A stretch of 64,000 bases of DNA from Pithys albifrons albifrons. Taxonomy: Eukaryota > Chordata > Aves > Passeriformes > Thamnophilidae. Shown here one piece after another: positions 1-12,603 of the stretch. The position numbers and the translations under genes were made by a program. Numbering within the stretch: position 1 is the first letter of the stretch; each line of letters opens with the position of its first letter. A model generated the notes under the pieces. That model worked only from the letters and a program-made list of their open reading frames with translations, ran no database searches and was not told the origin of the DNA. The DNA lies in contig NC_092471.1 in the NCBI RefSeq assembly GCF_047495875.1, positions 10,065,001 through 10,129,000 on the forward strand, in the 5' to 3' direction.

Positions 1-3000
1 GAATAAAATACGTGCCTCAGGAAATCCAGCTGCTATGTGCCCTTCTTAGCTGTCTACTATTCTTTTCTTCTCTCCGCCTCCCTGAACGTTAAGTCTACAT
101 TCATGTTTTCTGCATTTCCAGGTTAGGACAAATTTTGTGATTTAGTCATAAGATTCCAGGGAATATCTGCCATGCTCAAGACCATTCAGAAATACAGCTG
201 TGATTATTCAACTTTTCACTAATAACTGTTTTCTAACTAAGGGATTTTTGCATGTTCCAGAGCACGTTTCGCATGAGCTGCCTGGGCTCCTTCACTGTAA
301 TGGTGGGTGCTGGTGCTGCTGCAGGAGAAATGCACATTTTGTCTTTTAATGCATTGTCACCTTACTCCCATTTTCAGTATGAAAAGTATTTCGGAAATCT
401 TTTTCTAATCTGTTAAAGTACTATTAATTCTCTTAACATTTTACATGAAACATGGTGTTCACTGGAAATGAATGCTGCCACCTTCACCCAAACCCATAAC
501 CTCCCCCCCCCAAAGAAGTTCAAATAAAACCTGTGCCCCCATCCCTGCGGCTGTCCCTGCCTTTCATCTGTCCTTGACTTTAAATGTGTTTGGTCTGTCA
601 CTGGACCTTTACTGACTGGAGGTTGCAAAATTGGACTGAAATCTTTTGGTTACTTGTTTATGTCATGAAGGATTAGAATTAGATCATGAAGCTGTTTCCC
701 CCCTCCCCACTTACAGATTTAATTTTTATAGAGAGGGAAGAACCAGTGTGTCAACAACCTCTTCATGAAACCTGTAATCCTGTGTCTTTTCTTCCTCTCC
801 AAGAACAAGTGTGGCTGACTTATTTAATAAAACATTCAGCAGATTTTACAAATCTCATTATCACTTTGCTTAGACTCTAAACAGATGCTGGTTTAGTTAT
901 TGTGGCTGCTGCTGCATTCATTTGGCTTCACAGGAGCCAGATATGGAGGAATTGCAACAGCTGAAAACAAATGTAGCCCTTCATTATGCTTTTGAGTCTT
1001 GGTGAAAGGCCTTGGCTGAACCAGGTTGCAGGGGTGTACCTTGTAAGTGTACTGTAGCCCTAATAATCATAATTACAGTACAGATACTAACGACCTAATC
1101 AAAGGGTAACCCTGACGTGCTAAATTTAAGATTGTATGAGAGGCTTTGTTGTGTGTGTAACACCCAGCAGTGTGTTTTTACACAGCCCTCCATGTCCAAG
1201 TTTGCAATGCACAGGGCAAAGCCTGAAGTGTTGGGAGGAACTAATGATCTGGCAAGAGACTTCCTGAGGGTGCCTGTCGTGGAAGTTCTTTTAGCAGCAA
1301 TGTCCGTGTGACTGCCTTTTGGGACCAGCTGAAGAAAGCTGGGGAGCAGTAACATCAGTAGTTTCAGGATCTGCAAGGGAACTCCTGCTTTCTGTCCATC
1401 GTGTGTTGGATCTAAATCCCTTTTCAGTTTGGATAATGCGACTCTGCAGCCATCCGGATCATGAAGGGCTTAATCTGCTCCCCTGCTGGGTGGCTGCTCT
1501 GGGATGGAGAAATACAAAAGTGGGGAAGAAGAGTCCAAAGCAAATTTCAAAGACACTTTTCCTTATCCTGTTCCTAGTTTGAATTCAGTTTTGGGCTTTT
1601 TGGTGTGCCTTTTATACTAAACATAGTAAGGACTTCATAAATAATGGAATAATGGTGGAGAAGTAGCTTCTCATCATTAAGGGCACCAAAATCATTGCAA
1701 TGTACCCTTCATGTTTTGTCTGACAGCAGAACACAATGCAATGGTAGCTTTTCTTGTGGAAAAGGGAAACTTGAATGATCAGCAATATATTTTTGTTTTT
1801 CTTAAAATGGTTTCCTCTTCTTAGTATCCATAGAGAGAGCTTTTTCAATCAAATATTACCAACAGCAAAAACATTATCTAGTGTACAGACAGATGGCAGG
1901 ATGATAATTGTTTAGAGGGACAGATGGTAGTTTCTTGTACCCTCTTTCTGGTTTCTATGTTTTTAAAGCTCAGCAGTTGCATTGTGCAGCATTCATGGTG
2001 TCATAAAATACCAGCCACTTTAAATAACTCTGAACCAGGCTTTCAAGTGATTTGTTTAAAAGGAGCCAGTCCTATTTAAAACATGATCAGCTGAGGATGC
2101 CTAGACATTTGACAAAGCAGATTGTAATTTAGCAGAATTGTGCCTAACTTGAGGCTTATATTCTCAGCAAATGCAGACCCCTTCTGCCTCCTTTCTGTCA
2201 CAAATAAGAAGACTGAAATTACAGAAGAAGAATACTCCTTGTTTAAAAAAAAAGAATCTAACTTAGCACTAAGGAGAGGGCAGCATGGGAATAAAAATAA
2301 TGTATGAGCTGGAGTGAGCTGCCATAGATATTGTTTGTAGAGACATGCCTGGAATACCAAGTTAGTTTTTTCCCATGGACTACTGTAAATGTGATTAGAT
2401 CTATGACATAAAGAATCTTATACATAAATGTCCTACTATGAAAAAACAAATATTTGGTTGCCCTGTGAAGTCTGAGGGTTACATGAAGCACCTTTATCCT
2501 TTTCTACAAAGACTAAGAGATCTTTTCAGGAGTAATTTTGTGAAACACATGGGGATGCTTCAGGCTGAAACCTGCATGGTTTAACAAATGTTTTCCTTGT
2601 TGTCATCTTCTGGTTCAGCTTCTCCTCCCCCTATCCCACTGTTTGCTTCATCTCACTCTTTTAACCTATTCAAATGGTAAGGAGAGAGATACCTGTTTCC
2701 CAGGATTGCTTTCCAAAGCTGTGTTGATGGGGGCAGCTCTCGGTGTGACTAATGAAGCTCTCACCTCACAGCAAATGCAGGGTCAGCATCACCAGCTTGC
2801 TTTTTGGTGGGCTTCTCTTGGCCTCCACACAGTGCTACTTTATACAGGATGCTGAAATATTTGCAGATTTCCTGGGATTTAGGCTTTCATCTGGAGGTGA
2901 ACTATGGGGATTCTTCCTTTGCTGTGATGCTGTTTGTATAAATATCAATTGCTGTTATCAAAGAAGATGACACAGTTATCAATACAGCAGCTTTCAATGT

Positions 3001-6000
3001 AGCAATAGCCAAGGTGGCTGCACTCCCAGTAACAATCCAGTGGCTGCTTGGGTGGGGCAAAAAGTGAAGCACCTGTATTTTCAGTAGTACACCTTTAGGA
3101 TGCTATGCCATGAGAAACTGCTCAGTCCAAGGTAGTAATTTAAAATGTGAACAGATGTAAGCAGTTGAATTCATAGTTTGTGTTCTTTTACAAAAGTTTG
3201 TAAATATATCCTTTGTCAGGAGCTACTTGTTAAATGATTTTATAGAGGATATATGTGGAAAAAATACAAATTTTATATTTACATTTAGAGAAATACATGA
3301 GAATTGAACTTTCAGCCTGTGGACACAGACCTGCCCAACTCTGAGACTAATTACTATGCAATCTGGGAAGTTAGAAGTATGCTGTGCAACACTAGGCTAA
3401 GCAGATCAGCCCTATTTATTTATTTATCTAAATATTGCATAATCACAGTGGACTGCCTGTGAGCAGTCTGGAATCTCAGAATAATTTGAAAGAGATATTT
3501 TGCAAATAATGCCAAATAAGGAGCATGTGTGAAAAGTGCCAAGCATTGTTGGACAATTAGCAAACAGGAGGAGGCTAAATTCATTAAGTGATTCACAACA
3601 TATTAGCTCAGTTTTCATTCTGAGCTCTGAAGCCTGTTGGAGCTGAAAATCATTTTTGTTGTTTTTTATTGAACTTTGCTTTTCCTCATTTTCTCTACTG
3701 TAGTTATGTTGTTTGAGCCATTAGTGTGAAAATAAATGTGGAGGCAATCAGAGAATCACTGTGAAGTTAAGCCTCTTAAGGGGAGCATCACTGCCTGCAT
3801 GAACACACATGAAACACCCTGCAACTGTTAAGAGGCTGATTTGTGTGGTGTTTTCCCTTTTAAAGTGGTTCTATTTTCATCAACGTGAGTCTTGCTCACC
3901 TGGGTTTTTGTTTGCCTGAGCAAACCAACTGAAGCTGTGTGTGTGGGGGGGTAATTTTAATTGTTTTTTTAAAGGAGGATTGTTGAATTTAGTGTCTGGT
4001 ATAACTTTGCTGTCAGTCCTTGTGGGGGTCAGGCCTCCCATTCCTCAGACTTCAGTGGGCAGAATGGTGCCAGCACTGGGCACTGTCCCCAAGTGCCTCA
4101 TCTGCCCTGTGCACTGATGGGGGACAGGTGAGCTCAGCCTGAGAGTGCTTGGGCTGTCACAGAGCTGAGGCTCTCCAGTGGTCTTGTCCTCCATTTCCAC
4201 TGCTCCAGTTGCTTAATGCTTTTCCTTAACTGCTTCTGCATTTTTTCATGATAGCAGATATATAGCCAGTGTCATCTGACAGATTTTTAGGCATCTCTGT
4301 TGTAAACATGTAAGTATTCATTTAACGCATGAATTGCTTTACCATCCTCTGTGGCTGTATTTCTCATTCCTTTCTGAAATGATCTTTCTTCATCCTTGGC
4401 TGAGTCCTCCTCTATACTTTGAGAAAAAGCTTCTTGATATCTAACACTGCCAGCTATACTTCTTCCAGATTTATTTCAGGTTCTTTCCTGACTCATGTGT
4501 CTTTTTTTGTGAACCCTTTCTTCTTGCTTTCTGCTGTCTTGCTTCACTTTTTTTGTATGGCATGTTTATTTTAAACTTGGTTGGTCTTCATGAAGTCTTT
4601 ATGAAGACTTGTCGTTCTTCATAAATGCTTAAAAAGATTTTTTTGAAAAATTACAAATGGCTGCTTAGGTTGGTTGTTCCCCTGACCTGGGCAGGAGATC
4701 TGAGCTGAAATATCTCGGTCACCTCTGGGGCTGGCAGGAAGGTTTGCTGCCCCTGTTTCTCCCCTGACTGGCAATATAGCCAGCCCAAAGCCAGGGTTTC
4801 TGAGGCAGCTGGCACCCTTTTCTGGGCAGTGAAAGAGCAGAGCAGTGTCACAGTGGGTAATGGGGAAGGTGCAGCTGTTAGACTGGAGAGCCTTGGCTGT
4901 GTCCTGGCCACGTCACTCTGACCCACCACATCCTGATCCTGGTGCTGCAGGTGAATCTGGGCTGTGAGGACCCTTCCCAGTGACAGGGTGCTTGATGTGC
5001 TCTTTTCAGTGGCCTTGCTGTAACCCATCCAGAATAGAATCATTCTTGTTTGAAGGCAAAACAGGCAGTACCTTATGGCCAGCAGAGGGGTTGTTGTGGT
5101 GACTCTGAAACTTTGAGTGGAAACCATGAGACAAAATAAGATTCTAAAACTCCTAGAGCACCAAAACCCGGTGGCTGAACTGAAAACCACATGTGATTGT
5201 CTCCTTATTCATAGGAATGATATGAATAATCAGGCTACTCAGAAATCTGTTGTGCACATATAAAACTATTTCTGAATTAGCAAATAATTTATTCTTGCCT
5301 TACGAATTTCCCAGTTCAGATCCCTCTGCATAAACCAGCTGCCTACAGGAAGGTGGTGATTTCAGTTAGCTTTCAAAAGGTATGCAAAATACACTTCAAA
5401 AATAAGGACTGTTGAGTGTCAGATTATTGGAAAATATTTGCTTCTTCATGCTCCTTTGGTTTTTTCTTTCTTTTTATTTTTTTCTCCTCTTCCCCCACCC
5501 CCCTCCCCATTAATCTATACTACTTTGGAACAAATGTTTGCATTAATTCTGCCAACTTTTGAATTAGCAATAGATGAATCTCTAGTGGCTTAAAAATTTG
5601 CTTAAGTAAACAACCAATGAATCACATGTTCCTCTAGGGTTTTTTGAAAATAAACAACAATTTTTTCCCCAGTATGAAATAGGACATTTTTGTTTTAAAG
5701 ATAGTCTCTCTGCTTGAGGCTGGAGATAGACTTAACTTGTCTAATGACAGAAAATACTTTTTTTGACTTCTAAAAATGTCAATTTCTGAGCTTGAACTCA
5801 TCATGCTTTTGATGACTTGGAGAAAGGCTGCCCTTTCTGCAAGTACTTTGCTTTACTTTGGATTGACTTGAGTTTGGGGATGGAAACAGGCCAATTGCAG
5901 CAAAGGAACTGGCATTTGGGAAATTGTCATGGTCTCCTGTACATGTCCAGGGTCATGCTGTCCTCTTTGTGCTGCTGTAATGTGATGGTATGAATGATTA

Positions 6001-9000
6001 CTTTTTCCTTCTAGCTGGGCACCTCAAAAACTAAAACCAAGTTTGAAGTATAGAATTGGATCACTTCAAGAGATTTGCTCGGCTTTGTGTGAACTGAATG
6101 TTCTCAGTGTGCCAGGTTGTGTTGGTTTTTTTCCCTAGCACTGCATTAGTCACACCATTTGGCAGCAGAATATTTATTAAGCAGACTATTTTCATCAATT
6201 ATCTGTCTGTTTTTCACATGTCTCATAAAACCCAGTGGCTTTTCTGCTGCATGTGGCAATGAAACAAGTGGCATTCCAGTGAACAAAAACTATCCTGCTT
6301 CTTTTACTAATGAAAGACATGGATTGAGGCTCATGCTTTGCTCTTTCCAGTTCAAGATAAAGTGAAAGTTGTTCTCTGCCAACAGTAAAGACAGTCTTTC
6401 TTTGAATGATTATTTTAATGAACAAATAGAAATGCTTTAGCATTGTCATTGAGGTGCTATATGGAGCCAATGACACATTCAATGTAAGTGCAGTTCCGTA
6501 TCTGTATTTGTCTTATTCACATGTATTTAATAATGAAAACAAAACAAAATATTCTGAACAAAGTATAATGTTCTGCTTGCCCAGGAGAGCTCATGTTCGT
6601 AAGCTAAGGCATGTGTGTGAGTGAAGACCTTTTTAAAGGCAGAGATCCTGTTGTAAATGAATAAATTACTCAAAGACCTTATTTTTTTAATTTTGTGCTT
6701 GGTTAACCAACTGACATTTTTAAAGCTTTTAACTAACAGTTTTTGGGGGATTGTGACATTCAAGCCACTTGTGCTTTGCTATTTCTTAACTATTATGTAA
6801 TTATGCTTAACATAGGTCATACAACAGGTAAGAAAACAAGGCAGCTGAGTGGGTGAACTGCATTGATACAGACTGGAGAGCTGAGACTTGGTCAGATGGC
6901 AACTATTAAACTACTGGCATAAGCCAGGGGTAAAATGCTTAACAGCCTTGGAACAGGAGAGTTCAACAAGCAAGCATTTGAAGGTTATCTGGTAAACAAA
7001 GTCGTAAGTAATCAAAAAAGACTTATCTTAAACTGAACATATCATTTATTTAAAGCCTAAATTAAATTGTAGGTAAAAGTTTATAGGAGAAATTCACAAA
7101 ATGAGAACAATGAAAAAATAAATTAATGGAAGAGAAAGGAAGCAGCTCCACGAATCCTGAACTGCACATGTAATAGCAAACACTCCAGGGACAGTGTGTT
7201 AAACATTGAGGAGGTGGATAGAACATCAATAGTCACTCAGAAGAGCATATTCTGTGCTAAGCACAGAAGATTGTGAAGGAGATTGTGAAGGGGGACAGAG
7301 CTGTGGTGGGGAAGGCACCACACCCAGGAGCCTCCAGTGTGGAGGAGCTCTGGGGCTCATCCCCACACACAGCCACCTCCAGAGGAGGCTGCCCAGGGGC
7401 AGGCCAAGGCAGTCTGAAGCAAGAGAGATTTGACTGAGCCTAGAAAGCAAAGGGCAAAGAGAGCAGATTCTGTTGGGAGAATGAGGGGAAGGATTTTTCT
7501 GGATCAGCTACGTGCTGGTGGTGCCTGTTTTAGTGGATAGGCACAGCAGGGTCTGGCACAGCTGGAGGTATCTGATAAACCATTATTTCAGCACAATTTC
7601 CTCTGCAAATAGTCACGACTGAGTGGGGAAGGGCCCATTCATTCTCCTTCTTCTGTAACTGATTCAATGAGCCATGATTTTTGAGTTATTCTTTCTTTAC
7701 AGCTGGATGAGACTGCACAAGGCTGAGATAAAATGGTATAGTATGAGCAGGTACAACTTTGGTTTCATTAGTTCCCACTATTCTAGATGTTCTGTTTTGC
7801 TTTGCAGCCACAGGAATGTGACATAAAGACATTTGAGTTAGCTTAGATGCTGGTCAAATTATCATTTCAGTACTGTTACTTTGGTACAGTCGCTTCTTTG
7901 AGTCAAAGTGTTGATTGTTAATGTTGATGTTAATCTTCTGCTTCTGGTGTGCAGTCAGGTGCAGTTCTGGGTGTATTTTGAAACAGTGAGGTGCCTGGGT
8001 TCATTTGCTCATTCCTGTAAAAGTTTGCTGCTCTTGATGAAGACATAAAGACACTCTTTGCTCTCTGCAAGAAAGAAAGACTTTTAGACGTTGATGTTTT
8101 GGAAATCATTAAGAGAAAACTCCTGGGGGCTGAGATCTCAGGCTTTGTTGAATGAACTGTGAGTGTCTCTCTTCTGGTGTGTACTTTCCTTAGGTGCCCT
8201 GCTAAGGTGGTGTATCCCACCTGCATAGTGACCTCTGGGTGTGAGCTGTGTGTAGTGCTGCTGGGGTGGGGCACACAGCCCCTGCTGCCAGAGTGGGAAA
8301 TGTGAGCAGAGCCTGAAGCTCAGGCATTTCTACTCGGAAATTTATTCTCTTCTCACCAGACTGGAGTTTCATGAGGGCCAGCAGCATCTCTGTTACCTCT
8401 GCCTGGTCTGAAAAGCCATGCAGGGTTGTCATATCTCTTCAGTGCTTGCTCAGGCTGATCTGGCTTTAGGTCTTATTTAGCAGTTGTTTTATTCCAGCCA
8501 ACATTTCCTGGCTAGGCATGACAAGTGACAGTGAGTCACTGAACAGTTTTGTGGGGTTTTTTCTGGAATCATATTCCCATACCAGTGATAAATCAGTTCT
8601 CTGCTTCCCATTTTATGTTGGAATGTAACTTCAAGTGTCTCCTCTCATGTTTAAGATGAGGCAAAGTCATCACATAAACAATACACAGTTATCTTTGCTT
8701 GAGTGTATAACCATTAAATGAAATACGACTGAGCTCTGGGAGACTATGGGCAGCAGAAAGTTAATCACTATTTCCTCATGCTTTGTGTATCTGTCTCTTC
8801 TGGTACACATTAAAAAAGGACATCAGTTCCCCACTAAGTACTGCACCAGATGCTACTTATTCTGAATGAGAACTGAAGGAACCATCATAAAGGGAAAATT
8901 TGCATCATTTAAGTGTGCAGTGAAAGCAATTTGCAGTCATGTAGGGATATACTGGTTTAGAATTTCTATAAGTGAAGTTTCACAGGGAGGCAGAATATGA

Positions 9001-9474
9001 TGGTGAACTCCAAACATGAATATGTTTGTTTTCCAAAGGTAAGGAATTAATAGCTTAGGGTAGAATAATCTAATTCCAACTGGTGCTAAGTGATGAGTCA
9101 CTCTATCTGCTCTTTGCTGGAGAAGGTTACACTCCTTGCAGTGTAGGTAAATCATTTTGACCCAAGTGCTGTATGAGTTTCAAGGAGACATTCAACTCAA
9201 AATTACCATCTACGTGACAATTCTTGCCTTCTAATGTTACGTGCCTTTGCCCTCACCTCTGCCCATAACGAGTTTCTGACTGTTTGGTATATTCTGAGCA
9301 TATATACTTATGCAGTGTTGTATATCTGAAGATCTGGTTCACATAAAATTTTAGCTTAGGTATGTCTGAGGTGAATTTCCCTCTGAAGGTGCCTGTTTCT
9401 GCCTCTGGATGATAAACATAGCCTGAGGTGACAGGCTCATACACAGACAACACATTTCCATATGCCTGCATTGG
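1..9474. other. Unique non-coding DNA, no gene seen
   Basis: AT-rich, CpG-poor sequence without a recognisable exon, RNA gene or clear transposon. The longest frame (minus strand, 4651-5190, 179 codons) has no domain, signal peptide or repeated pattern that I recognise, and it lies in a slightly GC-richer patch where stops are rarer. Minor items are a C9 run at 503-511, pyrimidine-rich stretches around 4380-4560 and 5455-5510, and a small cluster of cttcat/atgaag inverted motifs at 4584-4610. It is most simply intergenic or intronic. A spliced exon too short to stand out cannot be excluded. Confidence 0.6.
7268..7291. repeat. Perfect 12-bp tandem duplication
   Basis: Two adjacent identical copies of agattgtgaagg. 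It looks like a simple replication-slippage duplication; no function is evident. Confidence 0.8.
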
Positions 9475-9589
9475 ATTAGGGGAATCCTGCCTGAAGACAC
9501 TGGCAGCTTGGCTGGAGTGCAGGCTGAGGGTAGGGTTTCTGCAAAATAATCCAATCTTTTGATCACTTGACATGCAGGATTCCCCTAAT
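9475..9589. repeat. 16-bp perfect inverted repeat (fold-back) with 83-bp spacer
   Basis: The left arm at 9475-9490 (attaggggaatcctgc) is the exact reverse complement of the right arm at 9574-9589. Pairing stops at both outer and inner edges, and the spacer shows no further self-complementarity that I could see. The 115-bp size is compatible with a tiny non-autonomous DNA element or with a chance or secondary fold-back. No convincing target-site duplication flanks it. Confidence 0.75.
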
Positions 9590-12551
9590 ATAAAACAGAA
9601 AAAGACTTATGCCAGTTTAAAATATGTTTTCTTGAAAACACTGTAGGTCTGTTTCAGTAAACAGAAATACATCTTTTAGCCTCTGGAGCTCCCGTTCACC
9701 GGAGGGTCTGAGGGTGCTCAGGTGAAGGCACATTTGTGGCTCTTGGCTCTGCTCATTCATTGTGCACCTTTGCTGAGCCCTGCCAAAAAGCTCAGTAGAG
9801 ACTGCATGGCCCATGATCCCTTTGTAAATCAAGAACAGCTTTCTTAGCTGGTGCAGTATTTTCCACTTGCTTCAGGCATTCTGGTAATTCTATAACTATA
9901 AACTCAAGAAAAATCAGAGACCTATTTTTGTACTTGTTCAGAAAATTTGCTGTGGAGTAGTGCTCTAGCACATAACTGATGAGTAATAACTTTATTACAA
10001 ACTGGGGGAGTTGTTGTTTATGTTTGGTTTTGTTTCTCTTAAACACAAAGCGTATGTCCAACATTAAAAGGTCCCTGTAAAATATATAGGCATAGTTAGT
10101 TCTGGATTTCTCAAGCTAACTTGACTGTTAGAAAGACTTGCTTGTATTTTATAGAGCAACATGGTTTAGAATAACATTCTCCTTTTCTAAGCCTCTGGGA
10201 AAGAAGGGTTACAAAATGTTTGTAGATCTGAAGACCTCTGCAGCAAACAGTGGAGGATCACTGACCATAATGTATTTCTACCAGTCAGTATATATTTACC
10301 AGCATGCTGTACAGCACATTCAAAGCTAGAAGTTCTCTTTCTCCTTCCCCAGTGAGCCTAGGAAATAAATTCAGTTAAAACAAACAAATATTTCCCTGCT
10401 GAGAAGCCTGTGCAGTGGCTGTCAGGAAGCACATTTTAATTTATTGGTTACCAAGAAGCTGGCTGGCCTTAGAACACCAACACAGTGTTCTCTGCTGCAG
10501 TTGCTCCCTATACAAAGTAAACTCAAATCATCTTCAGTGCTGCTGGTAGTGTTTTGATAGTTCTGGCTTCCGAGAGCAGGCAGTGCTGAATAGTCTCAGT
10601 TTCGCCTTTTCTGATTTGAGGAAAATGGAAAATTTCTCCGGCTATACATCCATCTCTCTGATTTATAATTCTGAAGATAAGATTGACCAATGAAGCTACT
10701 GTGGAATGACATTCAGTGATGGAATGGGACCTACTCTTTCTCATTATTTCTGCAAGATAGGCAATGCTAATTAGGTCTAAATGTTTGCCTTGGGATAAGA
10801 GGCTGGATGGCAGAGGCTGTGACCTGTCTGCAGAGCACACTCACAGCTGGCTGAGGGGCCAAGATACCCTGCACAGAGGAGAGTCAGCAGCACTCTGAAA
10901 GTTTTCTCTACCATCATTTTTCTCCCTTGTCCTTATCTGCTCCACTTATATCCTGTTTCTCAGTAAATCCCTTGATATTTGACTATGATTATTTAGCCAG
11001 AAAGGGGAAAACTTCCTGCTGTACTGGTAGTGCATCGTGATGCACTAGATGAAATCATTAGTTTCATGGATATTTTACTTGATCTCACTTTAGAGCTGTA
11101 GCTTATTCTCACTTTATGATATTAAAAGGTTAAGAGGAATACTCACACTATGTCAGTGTTGGCAAACCTCTGGAGAGCCATGATCCAATTAGTGCAGACT
11201 CTCTAGGAAGTGTTGCTTTATAAAACAGCACTGCTTTGAACATGCTGTCCTTTGCAAATGGAGGAGACTGAAGGGCAGAAGAAGAGGCCCACATAGATGC
11301 ACCTGTCTTTCCCTTTGCTCTCTGTCTCTTCATCTAGGATTATTTATTTATTGCTGCTTTTATTGCTGGGTTTGGGCTGAAGACATTAATGGCCTTCTGC
11401 TCAACTCTCCAGGGTATACAAGGATCTAGGGCATGCTGCTTGCAGGGAAAAGGCTCCTGATCTATCTCAGGGAATTTCCCAGGATCTGCTGCTTTGACTC
11501 CAATTCGGAACAAATGGGTTTGAGGTCTTTCAATGTTTTCTGATATTATGTTGTGACTTAATCTCACTCCACCTTTGGAGAAGTTTCCAGTCCTTATTTC
11601 TCTGGACTGTCAAGCCCTGATCTGTCCGTATGACCCTTGCAAGTTTTGGCTTCCATCTTGTATTCTGTTGCCATAACACTGGCATCTTGTGTGTTTGGAA
11701 CATGGACCTGTGGTGGGACTCAGGAGCTGGGGCAGCAGCATGAGAGGAGATTAGAAATAAAGGCACAATTGGTCTTTAGTTGTAATTTAACCCGTTCACC
11801 TTGGTTCACTATTTGCATAATTACCATAAACAGGCATAGTTTTAAGCACAGGCAGCTGTTTAACACCAAAGCCAATCCTGTTTTGCCTCAGTGTGGGAGG
11901 AGGATTTCACCAGCCAGGGTTGGTTTGAGGAGCACTGTGAAATGTGACAAGTCAGAGGCCATGTAGCCCCCCTGACCTGCTGCATTGTCCCACCAGCTTA
12001 GCTGGCCATGGGACATAGCTAATGTGGGGCACCCCCATGAGGGGCGGCAGAGTCCCAAAGTAGTTGGAGGCACCAGATCCAGCCAGCTCCATCCCAGGCT
12101 CCTGCAGGCCATGCAGAGCCATGGTGGTGTGGGAGCTCAGTGGCTCCTGGAGCCTCCTCCATGTGGGAGCAGAAGATGCCCAGAGCTAAACTGTGCACAA
12201 ATACACTGGCTTTGTACTGCAAACTGCAGTCTGGGGATTCCTTGCAGGTGGTATTTCTTGTGCATTTGGAGTATGTGGGGAAGGTGTTGGCTTAAAAGAA
12301 ATGTGCCAGAAGGAAAGGAGAGAGGTTCCTGGGGAGGGCCATGAGGGCATCATCACTAGTACCTGCTTGTGAAATTGCATGTTTTCAGTGCTCTTCTATT
12401 TCTTCTGTCCCTGCTTTATGCTGTGGTAAAGCTGAATAATACTCTTTCTAATAGTGTGCTTCCCTAAGCCAGTATTTGGGTGTTGCCACTCCTGAGATCA
12501 GCAGTTCTGAGAGTCTGTAGTCACATTGGCTGGAAGGCTGTTTAGTGCTGT
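9590..12551. other. Unique non-coding DNA, no gene seen
   Basis: Short overlapping frames on both strands only. A 20-bp near-perfect palindrome sits at 11028-11047 (arms tagtgcatc and gatgcacta around gt). The stretch 11985-12344 is GC-richer and opens frames on both strands, which argues for composition rather than coding. No repeat family was recognised. Confidence 0.55.
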
Positions 12552-12603
12552 GGGTTTTTTGTTTGTTTGGTTGGTTTTGGTGTTGGTTGGTTTGTTTGTT
12601 TTT
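12552..12603. repeat. T/G-rich simple repeat (gttt/ggtt)n
   Basis: An imperfect run of tttg, ggtt and gttt words about 50 bp long. Low-complexity DNA; it could be the decayed tail of an old retroelement, but no body is visible. Confidence 0.8.

Noticed and set aside
4584..4610. Clustered cttcat/atgaag inverted words
   Set aside because: Short overlapping arms in AT-rich DNA; easily chance.
5030..5070. agaatagaatcattc resembling a minus-strand CR1 tail
   Set aside because: Similarity fades after about 20 bp and the expected ttggaa(a/g)gacct block is absent.
4651..5190. 179-codon minus-strand frame, the longest outside the repeats
   Set aside because: No recognisable domain or family, and amino-acid composition like translated non-coding DNA in a GC-richer patch. 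One frame of this size in 64 kb is not surprising.
5927..6000. tgtcatgg word as another LTR start
   Set aside because: No LTR-like continuation, polyadenylation signal or end was found in the following kilobase.
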